Made by a program: the position numbers and the translations under genes. The notes under the pieces are model-generated. The model had not been told where the DNA came from. It saw only the letters and a program-made list of their open reading frames with translations, and ran no database searches. From Antedon mediterranea (lineage: Eukaryota > Echinodermata > Crinoidea > Comatulida > Antedonidae), in contig NC_092672.1 of the NCBI RefSeq assembly GCF_964355755.1, positions 558,001 through 622,000 of the forward strand: a DNA stretch of 64,000 nucleotides, in the 5' to 3' direction. This document shows, piece by piece, positions 28,032-42,600 of the stretch (the stretch's first letter is position 1; each line of letters opens with the position of its first letter).

Positions 28032-30615
28032 TCTTATATTTTATACAATATTTCAATTATATATAGTGTGAAAGGTGTCTATTAGGAATGTGCTATAAGT
28101 GACATGAATGCTAAACATACCTCATTTATTCCTATGGTTGAGCAGTAACAATCTTCTAAAAAAAATAAACAAACAATAGTTAATGAGATGTGGTTATTTA
28201 GTTTGCGTGTTCTGGTATACAGATTGGAGTTGCTTTTGGTTTTAAATATTTTGTTTATATAATGCAGTTATAAAATATGAAATACAGTAGGCCTACAGTA
28301 TACAATTTCAATTTTTTGTTTTCAAAAAGCCTGAGCATGAAATATTATTTTAATTAAAGGTAAAAATAATGCCTGTCATGTGATAGGAATCAACCAATCA
28401 AATGGCAAGAATAAAACATAGGTATAATATATCTTTTATCAATCAATCAACTGTCTTACCTGATCAGCAGGGATGAGGTTCATTACTGAAATAATGTGTG
28501 TAGGTTATATTTATAAGAATTAGTATCATAGTAGTTTTATCTAAAATATTTATAAAATTTATATACAATCATAGATAGTATTACTATGGCAATAAATACA
28601 GAATATATTATCGTCAAGATTTTGACTTTTATTGAGAACAAATTTGGCCTTTAAACTGCGGAACTACGGTATAAAAATAACATTTTTGTACAAACCAAAC
28701 AAATAAAAGTTTGTAATAATCATAAGACATTAAAAATATTTTTAAAAAAAAATCTTACACTAATTATAAGTACAGTACAACATAAGGTGAATAATTATAC
28801 TGCTCTTGTTTGACACTATTTGACCTGGGTCAACTCAAGCTGGGAATCGCATACTACTATTGAATACTCATGTATTACTGTTCTGTATCCTACCCTGCAC
28901 ACACCAACACACACATCAAATACATTTTCTATTTTGTATTAAACTCTGTCTATATGTACCCAAATATGGTAGTGATATGACATCATCATGTCCATATATA
29001 GGCACATCACATTTGTTTGTCACATAAAGTTTGATAGTGTAGACAGAGCTTTAGTGTATATTTCATTTGTTCACATGAATTAATAAGTACAGTACAGTAT
29101 TAACATTTATAATTTACATATTTACATAGTGGAAACAGATAGATGCATAAAAAGTATATACTGTACTTAGACACAATGCAATAGCAGTATACTGGTAAAA
29201 GGACACAAGTATATTTAAGTCATAAATTAAATATATACATTAATGGCGCTGAACTAATTTCATAAGCTGGCAACAGGTATCAATCCCAATAGATGGCTTG
29301 TTTACTACTGTACACAATTGTGTATTTTGTCACAATCAAATATGGTTTTATGACAGACTGATTACAATATTTGACAGGGTATTTTCATTTTATTTTCGGA
29401 AACAAATAAATTAATATATAACACATAAATATCATATCATATTCACAGGATTAAAATTGTAATTTGGAAGAAAGAGAACTTTACGGCCTAGTAACACGAT
29501 ACAAAACAGTTTAAAACTGTATAACATAGTTGATTGAATCAATCTGCTTGGTTAAGACTAAAGCTTGAGAGTTGGATCACTTCGGTAATAAACCAAAAGG
29601 CAGTACTGTATAGTGTTACCTTAGCTTAACTTTTAACAAGATTTCTTAGCTAGCCAGCTGAACCCAAATACTAGGTACATTAGCAAGTTTTTCCAACATT
29701 AACCGTTTTCTAAAACTCAACATTATTATACAACTTATGATGGAATATTTACAGTTTAATAATTTGACCAATATGGATCCAAATATTGCTTTCTACATTA
29801 TTTATACACAGACCACTACTTCATGCAAACTTCAACCTTGGCTATACTGTAGATATTACAACAGAGTTGTACAAATAGCAGCATACATACTGTAGTAGCA
29901 AATACAACAATGTAAGTCCAATAACACTAAGCACCACTTTGTAACACCACATAAGCACCAGCTAACTACTTGCCCCCAACACAGACTTAAGTCATTTGAT
30001 AAGTGTGGTTTATCAACATATTTTGGTCTTTCATATTAACACACTCACACACTGTAATCTTTCAATTCCTTCACATTGGTGGTTGATGAATTTATAACAC
30101 ACATCAGGTATACACATTCAAATAGTGGTATCACCCTTCAATGCTACACACATTACTGTACTGTCAACCGGTGAGCAACCCTACCACATGGTGTAGCACT
30201 CAAAACCTGTTCAAAAGGAATTGTCTGTTTACATATTAAAAACACACTTGTTTGGTTGGTTGTCTAAATCTGCATTATTTGAGTGTATGCTTTTAATTTC
30301 TTCCATACCTCTTTTACTCTTATTCTTATACAGTATTAACCATTTGGTTGAGATGTTGTTACTCTTTCCTTCACTCTTTTTATTCAGCCATCAACTATTT
30401 TTCCATAGTACAGTGTCGGTCACTCTCTTATGTAATGCAGTAATTCCTCTCCATCCATCTTTGATTCCTCAGTTCCAGTTGGGTCAACTTACAGCTATTC
30501 TTGACCTTCCATCTTGCACTGTCCAATTCTTTCCATGGTTCTAGTTGTTCAAAAATGTTATTTCATCCATCATTTCATTCCTAAATATTGTTATTCCATT
30601 CAACATTGAATGGAA
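28032..30615. other. Convergent intergenic region: RNF215-like and MORC2 3' UTRs
   Basis: The two genes end tail-to-tail. AATAAA at about 28163 and 28405 could end the RNF215-like transcript. One MITE lies at 28946-29054. The rest is AT-rich, without recognisable coding sequence; the frame at 30221-30544 is hydrophobic low-complexity and lacks features of a gene. Confidence 0.5.
28946..29054. mobile_element. Palindromic MITE copy, left end shortened
   Basis: Centre GGTAGTGATATGACATCATC, then CATATATAGGCACATCACAT, then GTTTGATAGTGTAGACAGAG. The left arm retains only AACTCTGTCTA. Confidence 0.8.
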
Positions 30616-33600
30616 TCACTCTTGCATCGCTTGCCTTACACAAGCAGCAAGCAGTTCTTCTATGACCTCACCATCAGTGTCTTCGTCGATGTTGATTTCC
30701 TGAAAAACAAAAACTTCATGTTAATAGTGCATTACAATAGTGCCTAGTGTTTTATAATAGTCAATACTGTATTTAAATAGTTTTGTGGCATCACTGATAA
30801 TGTACACTGATAAGCATGAACTAAGTACCTCTTCATTTATAGACTTAAGTAGTTGTGCAACCATCCTCTGGAATGACTTTAGCCTTGTGGATGCTGTTTC
30901 TGCCATTTTCTTCTTCTCAAAAGCTTCATGTTGAAATGTACCAACCAACTACAATATAACATATAAAAAGACTTATTAATAGGGAGCTTATGTTCATTAG
31001 TTATCCGCTTAGTAGCGGATAACTCCTTGTAACTGTATGAAATCATCTTTTTCTGTATTATTAGTTATCCGCTTAGTAGCGGATAACTCCTTGTAACTGT
31101 ATGAAATCATCTTTTTTTTTCACGTGAAATTGTGCACCTCCTATTGTGAATGACGTCAGAATTGCGCAACGTGATTTACGCGCGTTTTAACGAATTTCGC
31201 GTATTTAACATAGATCGAAAACCATATAGCAATTTAAATTGAAACTTAACAAAAGTTTAATTTATATCTTGCGCTAACGGACTGTAGGAAAAAAATGGTA
31301 TGTTCCACACGAAGTTACGCGCGCACGGGCGTTTAAAATTTTAAAATGCGAAAAATCAATTTCTAATCAACTTTCTACGTGTTTCATGTCATTTTGAGCA
31401 TGTCAAAAATTCCCACGCGCGCGTATATTTTTACTCGCACGGTGCGCACGTAGCGTTGAAAATAAAATTTTTTTGCGTGATTCATGTTTTTCCAGCCTTT
31501 TCTAGTAATTTTACCAACTTTTGAACAATTTTGACCTAAAATTACGTCATACGGGCACATCCAATTGGATAATTTACGTGCGTTTTTGATGAAAAAGTTC
31601 AAAAATTTGTCAAAATTCGTCAAAATTATGCCTTTTTTTAAACATTCATAGATTCTAAACTACGAGGTGAACTTTTTTTAGATTATATATTCTGGAAGTT
31701 GATGAGTTTTAGATATAGAATCATGCATTAATATGGCTAATCGGACATTATAAGTTCATCGTATGGCCACGCGAATATAAAATATAGGATTTTTATATCT
31801 TTCGTCATAGCGCATCACATTTAATAGAGCGCATCTCCACTTATCCGTTTTTTATTTTCACCCCGATTTTGATATTGTCTAGGTAAACGAACTATCTTTC
31901 GCATGAGTTAAAAATATTTTAATTTTTATGACGTCATCATGTCGAAAATTGTAAATAACGTGGGTGACTTATTTTCATCTTTACAGTAAATTTCAATCTG
32001 TTATAGCTCATCAGAATAAAAAGTGATAATCATGATTAAAACGTTTTCTGGAAGCTAAGGGATTGTAGATACGAATTCATGTAAACATTTTGCCAATCGG
32101 ATGTTGTGACGTCATCATATGGCCAGTTGAATAAAAAAAGGCGTATTTTCATATTTTGCGTAATATTTCATCACATTTAAAAGGGCGCGCATCTATATTT
32201 CACGTATTCAAATTTCTTCTACTCACTAATATGTTGTTGCTGAGATAATATCCTTCCGAAATTGTTATTTTAGTGTTTCATTTTGATACCGTCGCCATGT
32301 TAAAAAATTGAATAAATGGCGGGTCCCGTAATTTCCCCTATTCTACACTGTATGTAATATGTATACAGATTATACTGTTTATACTGTACTATATGACACA
32401 AAATTGATAGAATTCAGCACTAACAACATATTATATTCTTCAGATCAGGTCATAATTCCATAATCTTTTTCTGTGTGCAAAATTCTAACGCATGACGTGC
32501 ACGTGGCGTTTGTCGTGCGGATAACTAACTCGTCAAAGTGACGAGTTTCATGTCTAGTTTTCTTTGTGCTTGTGCAGGGATTCCAACAAAAAGGCAACTC
32601 AATAAATATTTATCAGGTAATGAATTGCATAAAGCCTGTAGCCAAGACTATACATACATCTCGTAATCCTTTCTCATAACTGTCAAAGAACTTCTCCAAA
32701 TCAAATTCACCAACTTCTTCTAGTGACAATTTATTGATGTCATCTTTGCTCATCACCCAGTTTGGTGGCAAGAAATATCTTAAGCATTTCCTAAAATAAA
32801 ATAGATTACCATATAAAATGAAATATATGGGTAAAATAATGCAATGCTTTAAGGCTAATTTACGCAGAAGAGCGATAGCTGTAAGCCGCATAGCTTGTCC
32901 CACATGGAATCTGTATCTATCCCAAGCGGAAACCGCCCATCCGCTTCGCGTTGTTTGTAAATAGTCACAAGGAATGACATAGATTCTATATTTTTATTCA
33001 TGTTACCGCTTGTCTGTGTAAATTGGCCTTTAGAATGAAAATATATATAAACTACAGTATTTACAATTGTCGTTTGGATGGAAACATCAATGGCATGGAC
33101 ATCGATTACTGATTTGCTAATGCATTGGCATGAGAAAACCTACCTATAACTCTTAGAGATTGTATCAACCAGCGCAGCCTTAGCCACTAACTCATCTATC
33201 TCTTCCTTTGTGTAACCATGCTGTGCACCCGAAGCTGACGGGGTTGTAGTGGTAGCAGGAGACTCAGTAGTAGTGGTTGTGGCAGGCTGAGTTGTGGTCG
33301 CCATAGCTTCCTTTATAACTTCATCTTCCTTCATTTCAAAATCTTCTATCGTTTTTCTATCTTTTTTATCTTCTGTTGTTGACACTTCCATTGTTTCTTC
33401 AATTATTTGTTTTTGTTCTTCGTTTTCTTTCTTCTCAATTTCTTCTTTTCCAGATTTTAAAATTGGCGATACTTTGAATTTATCCTAGTAATAAGATTTT
33501 TTTTTATAATCATAGTAAGTAATACACAGAAAACATCAATAACAAAAAGATGGAGGTGAAGAAATGCAAGTTCATCACACAAAACAATGTTCAATAATTT

Positions 33601-36600
33601 AAATTAAAGTTTTACTATCTTACTAATTACATTTAAATTAAGTTATAAAAAAAAAACAAATGATTTCAAGACATACCTCTAAAATACGCAAATTTTTATC
33701 TGTTCTCTCATACCTGAAATAGTAAATTAAACATAATAATTAAGGCCATAACACTGAGATTTCAGAAAATGAATAATTGTCCGATTTATTTATTGATTGA
33801 AATAAAGAAAAGAGTCGTTACCATTTGTCAAATTTATCCTTAGGATGCTTGTCAAATTTCACCTTTACTTTGGATTTACTGGAATGTGTGATTCTCCCAG
33901 AATGCCACACACCATTTATGTTGGTCTCTACTTTGCATCCAATTTCTAATAAGATATAAAAAAACAAGTTTGCAAGTCTCCATAAATAGCCTCTCAAGAA
34001 AACTACTCATTTTTTTAAAAACTTGTTTGAACCTCCAGCCTACTTTTTTAAAGAAATTAAACCAAGAACTTACCCTCAGCCTCGTCATCATTGCTTGATA
34101 CACAGGAAGAGTCCACTTCCTGTTCTTTTGTTGCCTTGATAGGATCTTTAGTGGTCTTCACAGCACGCTACACATAATAATAATAAATAATAATACTTTA
34201 CTAATACTGAACTTCCATTTGCCATACACTATTTATTGGCCACGACCTTCCATATGAAATTGCATTAAAAGGTTAAAAAAATATTTTAAAATGATCTAAA
34301 ACACAACAGGAAAAATATCAAATTTGCTTTATTTACCTGTTTTGGTTTTTCTTCTTTTTTCTTCTTGGGAGGTTCAATCTCTTCCTACCAAGTAAAAATT
34401 CATTAACATAAATTAATATAGGTATATTTAAATTAAATTTAATACGAAATATTATATAATATAGCATAAAAATATTTGTTCATAATTACATCACTACTGG
34501 ATTCAGAACTTGATGATTCCTCTGATGTCTCAACCCGAGTCCTTTTCAAGGACTTAGTACTGGCCAAGATTGTTGCTGTTTTCTAAATTAAAAATAATGG
34601 AAAGTTGCAATTCTACAATTAATATTCTGCAACTAAAAATAATACTTTTGCAACTCAATACTAACTTGAATTTTTAAATACAACAATAGAAATACTTACT
34701 TTAGGTTGTGGTTTCATATCTAAAGATTTTCGTTTGGCAAGTTGTGCTTTTGATGGAACTGTCCTAGATGTGGTTGATGATTTTCTTTGATTAGTTGGCG
34801 TTGAGGGCAATGATCTTGACCTTGAGTACTCCACTGATTGGCCGCGTGAATTGCTTATTACTGGTGAGGCCTTTCCAACTGGTTTGGAAGATTGCTATAC
34901 AAAAAAAGTTTGATCAAACACGATTTTAAATGGTTTACTTTACTTATCCAAGTACTATACTTTAATATGACCTATGACATTATGAATGTTACTTTAGTAC
35001 TGGCACTAATCGTTTACTTTACTAGGTACTTTTTAAATTGACCTATGACATTACGAATGATACTTACTTTAGTACTGGCACTAATCATTTACTTTACAAG
35101 GTACTTAAATTGACCTATGACATTAAGAATGTTACTTACTTTAGTACTGGCACTAAATACTGAGTTAGCTTTACCAATAGGTTTGGAAACAGTAGCTGCT
35201 GCAGAAGACTGTTACAAAAACAAAACTTTGAATTATACATTATGAAATGCAGAAGATGGTAGAAAATCATGTTATTTGCTATCTTTTGTATTAGAATGTT
35301 TAACTGCCCTCCACTCCTCCCTTTTGTATTAGAATGTTTAACTGCCCTCCACTCCTCCCTTTTGTATTAGAATGTTTAACTGCCCTCCACTCCTCCCTTT
35401 TGTATTAGAATGTTTAACTGCTCTCCACTCCTCTCTCCACTCCTCCCTCCACTCCTCCCTCCACTCCTCCCTCTTGATCAGCCTATGTAAATGATACTAT
35501 ACCTTTTGTATCCTGCTTTCTTGATAACGTGGTGCAACTACTACAGTTGTGTCATCACTGTCTAAATCATGCCTTGATGTCACAGAACGAAATTTCTATA
35601 CAAAAAAAAGTATTTTATGTATATTTTACTAATTATTATTATCAACTTATAAACTTACAGGCATAATCATAAAGAGAAAATCTAAAACATCCAGTGAAAA
35701 TTGGAAAAATACAATTTTTGTGTACAAAATTAAAGCAGTAATTTACCTGCATACTATTGAGTTTTTCTTGTTTCTTTCTAATATCCTGCAAATAAAGATT
35801 AACAAAGTGTTCATACACACTGTGTTCAAACCTGAGGCAGATAAACAATAAAGATTAACAAAGTGTTCATACACACTGTGTTCAAACCTGAGGCAGATAA
35901 ACAATAAAGATTAACAAAGTGTTCATACACACTGTGTTCAAACCTGAGGCAGATAAACATCATTTAAACACTCGGACTAAAAATCCTTAGTTTCACTATC
36001 TTAATGCACACACTCATATTCTGTATACTGTATATAAATATCTTTATTAATATTTCTAAGTTTGCAAGAAACCACAAAATGAAACATTCTTGAGCTGGGT
36101 TGTTGTATTCTACCTGTAACTGATTAATTAATTTGCATATTTGCCCCTGTATGTAAATGAACTACACACCTCGTTAAGTTTCTTCTTTTTTTCTTCTGCT
36201 GTTTTATTATCCTTCTTTAGAACGCCTATTGGAATGTTTACTTTCTGCTCAGCAGATGCACATCTAGAATAAAACAGAATTGTGAATAGGTTTAGTATGG
36301 TTACAACAACTAACTAGCTAGCTACAGTGGCTCTATTTACTGTTTAATAAGAACCCCACCTGTTATGAGTTGGATCAGGATTTTGAGTACAAGTCCAGTC
36401 TTCATCAAATTCTTTGTTGATGTTACTGCTTGAGAATTGTAATAGACGCCATTTCAGACAAGAATCTGAGGAGGAAAGAAAATAAAGCATAATAATGTCA
36501 TATCAGGATAACCCTTTAAACTACAAAGTGGTCTTAAAACATTTAAAATATTACAATTGTGAAAAAAAGAAGAAATATTTATAAAGACACAAAAAGGAGG

Positions 36601-39600
36601 GAATGATTAATAAAGATAATATGAATTTGAAAATACTGTAGTGTCTGTGTACTTACCACACTGAAGCATGGTTTGGAGCTGCATTGCTCTCTTGCGTAAA
36701 TACTTCGAATCATTTGAAGGCATGTCCTTCCAGTTGCTACTAATGTAACCAAAATCTTCCCAGTATTTTGTAACACCTTGAGAAGCTGGGAAAGAATGTG
36801 AATTTATATAAGTTGTCAAGCCAAGAAAGAAAGAAAATGAGTACTTCTAATGATTTTAAGGTGAACAGAATACCAACCAAAGCTCATTGTGCAATTGTTA
36901 CGAAATTAAACAAAAGATTTTAAACTTTATCAATAATAACCTAAATTATTGTTTTCCTCTAAGTTCAAGAAGACATAATTGAGACTTTACCTATAGCTGT
37001 ATCCCTCCAATACTGCACCATGTGTTCTCCCATTGCTTTCAGTAACAGTCTGTACTCTTTCCTATCTTCAAAATTCTGCTTATTATGAGTTGGTTCTAAC
37101 ACTAAGTAAGGTACATCTACATAGCCTAATACACCGCTACAGTTTCTGTTAAACCAAACCAGAATAGTTTTAAAAATTACATTTCCTTACACATTTATGG
37201 GTGATATGTAAGTGTATACAGGATTTATATATTACTGTGTAAACTGTTCATTGGATGTCTATGTTCTTGTTTTGTGTGAATCTAACCATGTTTATAGCTC
37301 CATGATCTAACGTTTACTCAGTTTATCTGGTTAAGCAAGTATACTTAATACACTAAGTACCGTACAGTGTGTTTTTTATTGACACAAGTAGTTCTGTAGC
37401 TTGTCTAATAGCATCCTATCTTTGTTTAACTACTCTTTCACAAGAACCTTCAAAGCAGTACATGTAAAATCATGGTTTGTCATGGTTTACTGTTACTGTT
37501 CCTATCTAAATATGTTGTGTGGTTATTAATGTTTATTTGCATTCAAATGTTCTTACACTCCTCCCTCCAGCTGTGGTCCAACTTTCTCATACATTTTAAT
37601 TAATCTACTACAATTGTATATAAAGAGGCCATCATGTTTCCGGTTTTCAATGTTCATTCCATAAACAAAACTCAGAGTTTTTGGTTCTTTTAATGATTTT
37701 TGTTTTCTTGTAGCAATTTCTTTCTTTTGATTGGCTTCTTTACGTCTATCTGCTGCTTCATGTTGGGCCTTCCGTAACATTGCCTGAAATATTTAGAAAA
37801 AATTTATTTTTTAAATAATTTAGGTTAAATTGATTAGTTTAGATTTTTAATTATGGCTCTATTCAAGTTTTTATTTAAAAATGTAAATGAACTTAAGAAA
37901 GTAATTTTACCATTTTTTCTTTTCCATCAACATGTGCAATTTTCTTTTCAAGGTCTCTAGCGGTGCTTTCAGCTTCCCTCGCTCTTTCTTCACCTGCCAA
38001 AAAGAAATCCAAATAGTAGCTCAATAATTAACCAGGGGTTTTGTAGAAACTAAAAGCCTACTACTGTGTACCAGTGCTTGCCATGACTCATCACATGAAA
38101 CTAGATAAACATAAATATCTTTTGTGTAGATTCTATTACTGTTTCTTTTGGTTTCTATTTTTCTATAGCAAAATATCCAAGATAAAATTTAAAAGACTTA
38201 CACAATTTTGCTTCATTGACAGCTTTGGCCGTTTCAAGTTCAGACCTTGTTTTAAATCGAGTTGAAGTGTATTTGTATTTTCTGGAAATAAAGATAACTA
38301 TCTTTAAAAACTATTTTTCAATAATATTGGAAAAATACATACAAAAGTCTTTAAAAGACAAGTGATACCAAGGATAACTGCTTCAAAAACTGTAACCACC
38401 GAGAAACATTTCGTAAATTATAATGTAAGAATCAGAACATTAGGTTAAGTTTAGTATTTTAAAAAGTCCCAAAGTCATTCCTATTTTAAGATATTGAATG
38501 CATCCTTTATGTTCTTGTTTTGAATAACTATAAATCAAATGTTTACTCAGTTAATGATCTACCATACCAGAATCTAAGAAAGTAAACTTTACACAATTTA
38601 AGTAAGTTACCTTGGTTTGTGTAGACAACTGGCAAGGTGCTTTGTTCGTACTTTCTTGTTTTGTAAGTATATCTTCATTTTTGGCTCTACATAAAGCACT
38701 GCTGCATAAGCTCTGAATGACCTTCTTTCTGGATAAACCCTTCAATTCATAAGTAGACACATTGGAAAATACAGTACATCACATCTATTTTAATTTCTGT
38801 AGTTTTTAGAATGATATTGTTGTATCCATCACCATACAATTACAATTACAGAGGATCTCTTTTGTCACAGTCTTTTAAAAAGTTTTAGTTGATTCTTTCA
38901 CTAGCTTTTTCATTGAATATACAAACACAAATCAACCTGTGTAGGCATCAAAATACTTACCCATCATCATCAGTAGGTGTGTCTCCACCTCCCATCACAA
39001 TATCTGTTGTATCAGTAGAGATGTCCAGTTCAGGATCACCATTGTCCAAAAGTTTCAAGTTGTATATTATGACTAGGGTTCCAGATCGACCTTTGATCTT
39101 ACTAAACTGTTCAAACACTTCCTCCTCGGTCTTGAATGGTGAGTATTTTAGAATAAGATCCATTTCTATTCTGTGCTGTTTTAGAATTGTTAATTTATAG
39201 CAAATGATGAAATCAACTCTTTTTAAAAGTATACATTAGGAATGGATTAAAAAACAAGTTTTCAAGAGATTATTTGTGTTTATCCAAACCAATAGAGGTC
39301 TTTTCTATGAATTTTAACGAAATCTTTTTAATTGGAGGAAGAATTTTGCAATAAAAATATTAAGGAAACAAACCGACAAATATTTATAGCTCTAAAATAA
39401 AAATTCCGGATACAAGAATGAAATCACACAATGATTCACCTTTGACCTTGACAGCTTTGAAAGACATCAAAGTCAAATAATCTTTCCAACTGGTTAATAT
39501 GGTAAAATAATCATTCAGAAGAAGCAGAGATAAGAAAATATATACTGTAGCCTATTTCCTCTTCCAAGTACTGTACTAATAAGAATATTCATACCATAAT

Positions 39601-42600
39601 AAACTATACACAACAGTACTACAGTCTTTAAAGTAATTAAACTATTTAAACTCTGATGCCATTTATTCACCCTTTGGTCTAAAAGCATTTTTGAAGAATA
39701 GAATTTTTAAAGTACATTATTTATTCTTAATTTTATTATTATTGGTAACCATGGAGTAATGTTGCTAACAAAGAGAGTAATCTAAACCAAATCAATAGAG
39801 ATAATATAAATGACACAAAAGGTCTAGTTTTTATCCAACCAATTGTGCATCATAATAAAAGATTCTCGTGATGATAGACAACCCCCTCATTGTTGTCTGA
39901 AATACAATACAACAATAGGAGAAAGCAAGGTTGTGTTGCAAGAACAACGTCCATTGTGAAAGTTTGAACTTTAGACTATAAGCACATCGTATTATTGTGT
40001 TCTTAAAAATTAAAATGGCAGGATATTGCAAAGAGTTTCGTTTTCAACTTGTTCCAATAACCTATAAACACGCTGTTTATAAATGTTACTTTGATTGACT
40101 GTGACTTAACTGAGAGTTTTGTTTATTAAGCTTGGTTCCTACTAATGACGCAACGCAACCTACGCGCAACGTAAGACAATGCCCTTCCAATAATTGTGTT
40201 GTCCCTACCTGCGTAAGATAAAACATGCGATGTTTGCAGCAGGGTCGCGTCGTCGGTTCCCACTTGTGATTGCGCAATACAGCACTTTGCGTTGATACGT
40301 CGTTGCATGCATTGCATCGCTAGTGGAAACCACGCTTTATGATTACGCAATACAGCACTTTGCATTGCGTCGCTAGTGGGAACCACGCTTTACTTACTTT
40401 TAGCTTTTCAGTGTGTGTCCTTGAAATCGTCTTCTTAGTTTTGACGTCAAATGACGGTAAGGGTACAATGACCTCGTCAATTTTTTCTTGTTCGTGAAAT
40501 GTTCTTGATAAGAACAAGCAGGTCATCGTGTCGGCCTTCTTTGTGAACAAGATAAAGTCTTTTCCTATTCTCATGGACCCGCTGTAAATAATAAGGAAAC
40601 TTGTTCTTTAAAATCAATTATACTGACGTGCACTGCGACAAAGGATCGGAAATATTCGGCTTTATATATTATAAAATCGCGCGTAACTTACGCTGCGCGT
40701 CTAACATTATTACAGTACTAGGCCTAGTTACTACAACATTCTATTCTATCAGTAAAATGCTTTGATAGTTAATATCAATTATTTCCGTTCGTGTATTTTT
40801 TTTTAAGCTGATCTAACAGCGACTGACTAACTTACGATTTTAATCCATTTCCATATTGACCAATTGAGAACAGATCAGAGTTACGTTTAGTGGACTTTCC
40901 AAATTGGATAACATTTGCAGCTTCCTCTGAGAAGAAAAACAACAATCAACGCCGGATTTAAGCACTTTTCTTCTGCTTGAACCTGCTTCTGTCATGGTAA
41001 TTACTCCATGCTCCAACTAAGGCTTATCATATATTTGTTATATTATAGGGTGATCCAGGGGCGTTCATGTCCTGTTTATTGTTATTGCGTGTCGTTTAGT
41101 CGACCTGGTACAGTAGGGACCTACTGCTGCAGCAGATAATTTGTTTAAATCTATTTTTCTATGTAACAATCTTCCCTTCCAAAACCGAGGATCCGCCTCA
41201 TTTATTGCATCGAATAGCCTACAATTTATTTTCTTAAATATTTATCATTCATTCATGAGTTATTTTTACAAAGATTTCCCGGTTTCTATATTATAAAAAT
41301 ACGAATGTATTTTGCTGTATGACTTCCTGCTGCAACAAAACATTATATATTTCTAATACAACAAAGAAGCCTAATTATATTACAATATTCATCGAGTATA
41401 TATTTATATATCGAGTCATGAACGACTCACTAGTGACACGTGTATTATCTAAGGTAGGCTAATTCCACGTGGAGCTAGCTGGAAGAAGAATACGTGTCAC
41501 GTCACGAATGCACGCACAACTTACCTGGGTTCATACCAATGCCGTCGTCAAGGAAACAAAGCATATAACCGCCACGAAGATCTTCGTTTTGAACTGCCAA
41601 TGAATAAATTAATACAATGTTTAGGTCACGTGTATTGACCCACGTATGAACATTTATTGCAATATCTATATGTAAGTCGCCACTGAGCAAAACAAAGACA
41701 AATGTTACATCGGGATTAATAAACTTATTCTCGATCTTCAAACAAGAGCATCTTCATCAGGTTTAAATTAATTGACGTAATTAATATTTAAACGAGTTGC
41801 AGTAAACGCGCTTAGCATGCGTATATTTAACGGAATGGGTAATGATTATTAGACGGCCTGTGGGTCCCACTCTGGTCATACAGGATTTGGGGCTCAGGAG
41901 AAACTATGACAGAACGTACAAGATTTATTATGTAGGAGAATTTATTTATTTCCTCTGTATCCCTAGGCTTACTTATGTGCCATTTCTGCTAGAAGGAAAA
42001 CTGAATTAAATAAATTAATCAACCACGATACAACACATAAAACAAGCATACTGCATTATTATTAGTAAATGCCCTAAAGACATACACGTTTGTACTATCT
42101 TGCTTTATCGGGAAAATACCGCCGTTAGTCTCTCGTAATACACATCAGTATTTTATTACACTGCGTATTTTTTTGCTAACTAATCATGTTTACCAAATCG
42201 ACAACACAAATTATTTTTTTGTCGGTTTATATCAGATCAGTTCCTGTTGTAATAATTACGTACACGTGACATGTTATTCTACTGCGTATGCCTGCCTTGT
42301 TTACACAGCATGTACGAAGACGTAAGCGCAACGCAAATATTCACGCGATGAGTCTCGTCGTGATTGGTCAAATTACTTAGGTTGGCCTCGCATGCTTGCG
42401 TTGCGGCCTCGTAGGAACTATAACACTTGGTTCCAACTAGAGACGCAACACAAGGATGATGGATTATTCGAACATTGGTCAACAAGCTTGCGTTGCGTTT
42501 ACGTCATTGCGTTACGTCCTAGTGGAAAGCAACTTGTAATACATTTTCCGTTCCTAATGTACATCTACATTTGAGATATTGCGCTAGTGACGGTTATTTA

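Noticed and set aside
30221-30544. A 107-codon hydrophobic frame (possible membrane peptide)
   Set aside because: Lies in the presumed MORC2 3' UTR on the opposite strand; low complexity, and no promoter or homologue recognised.
40086-40386. Minus-strand frames at 40086-40386 as an extra MORC2 exon
   Set aside because: They run through the TTGGTTCC-type MITE directly beside a proven donor; the family sequence continues at exon 39165-38961.
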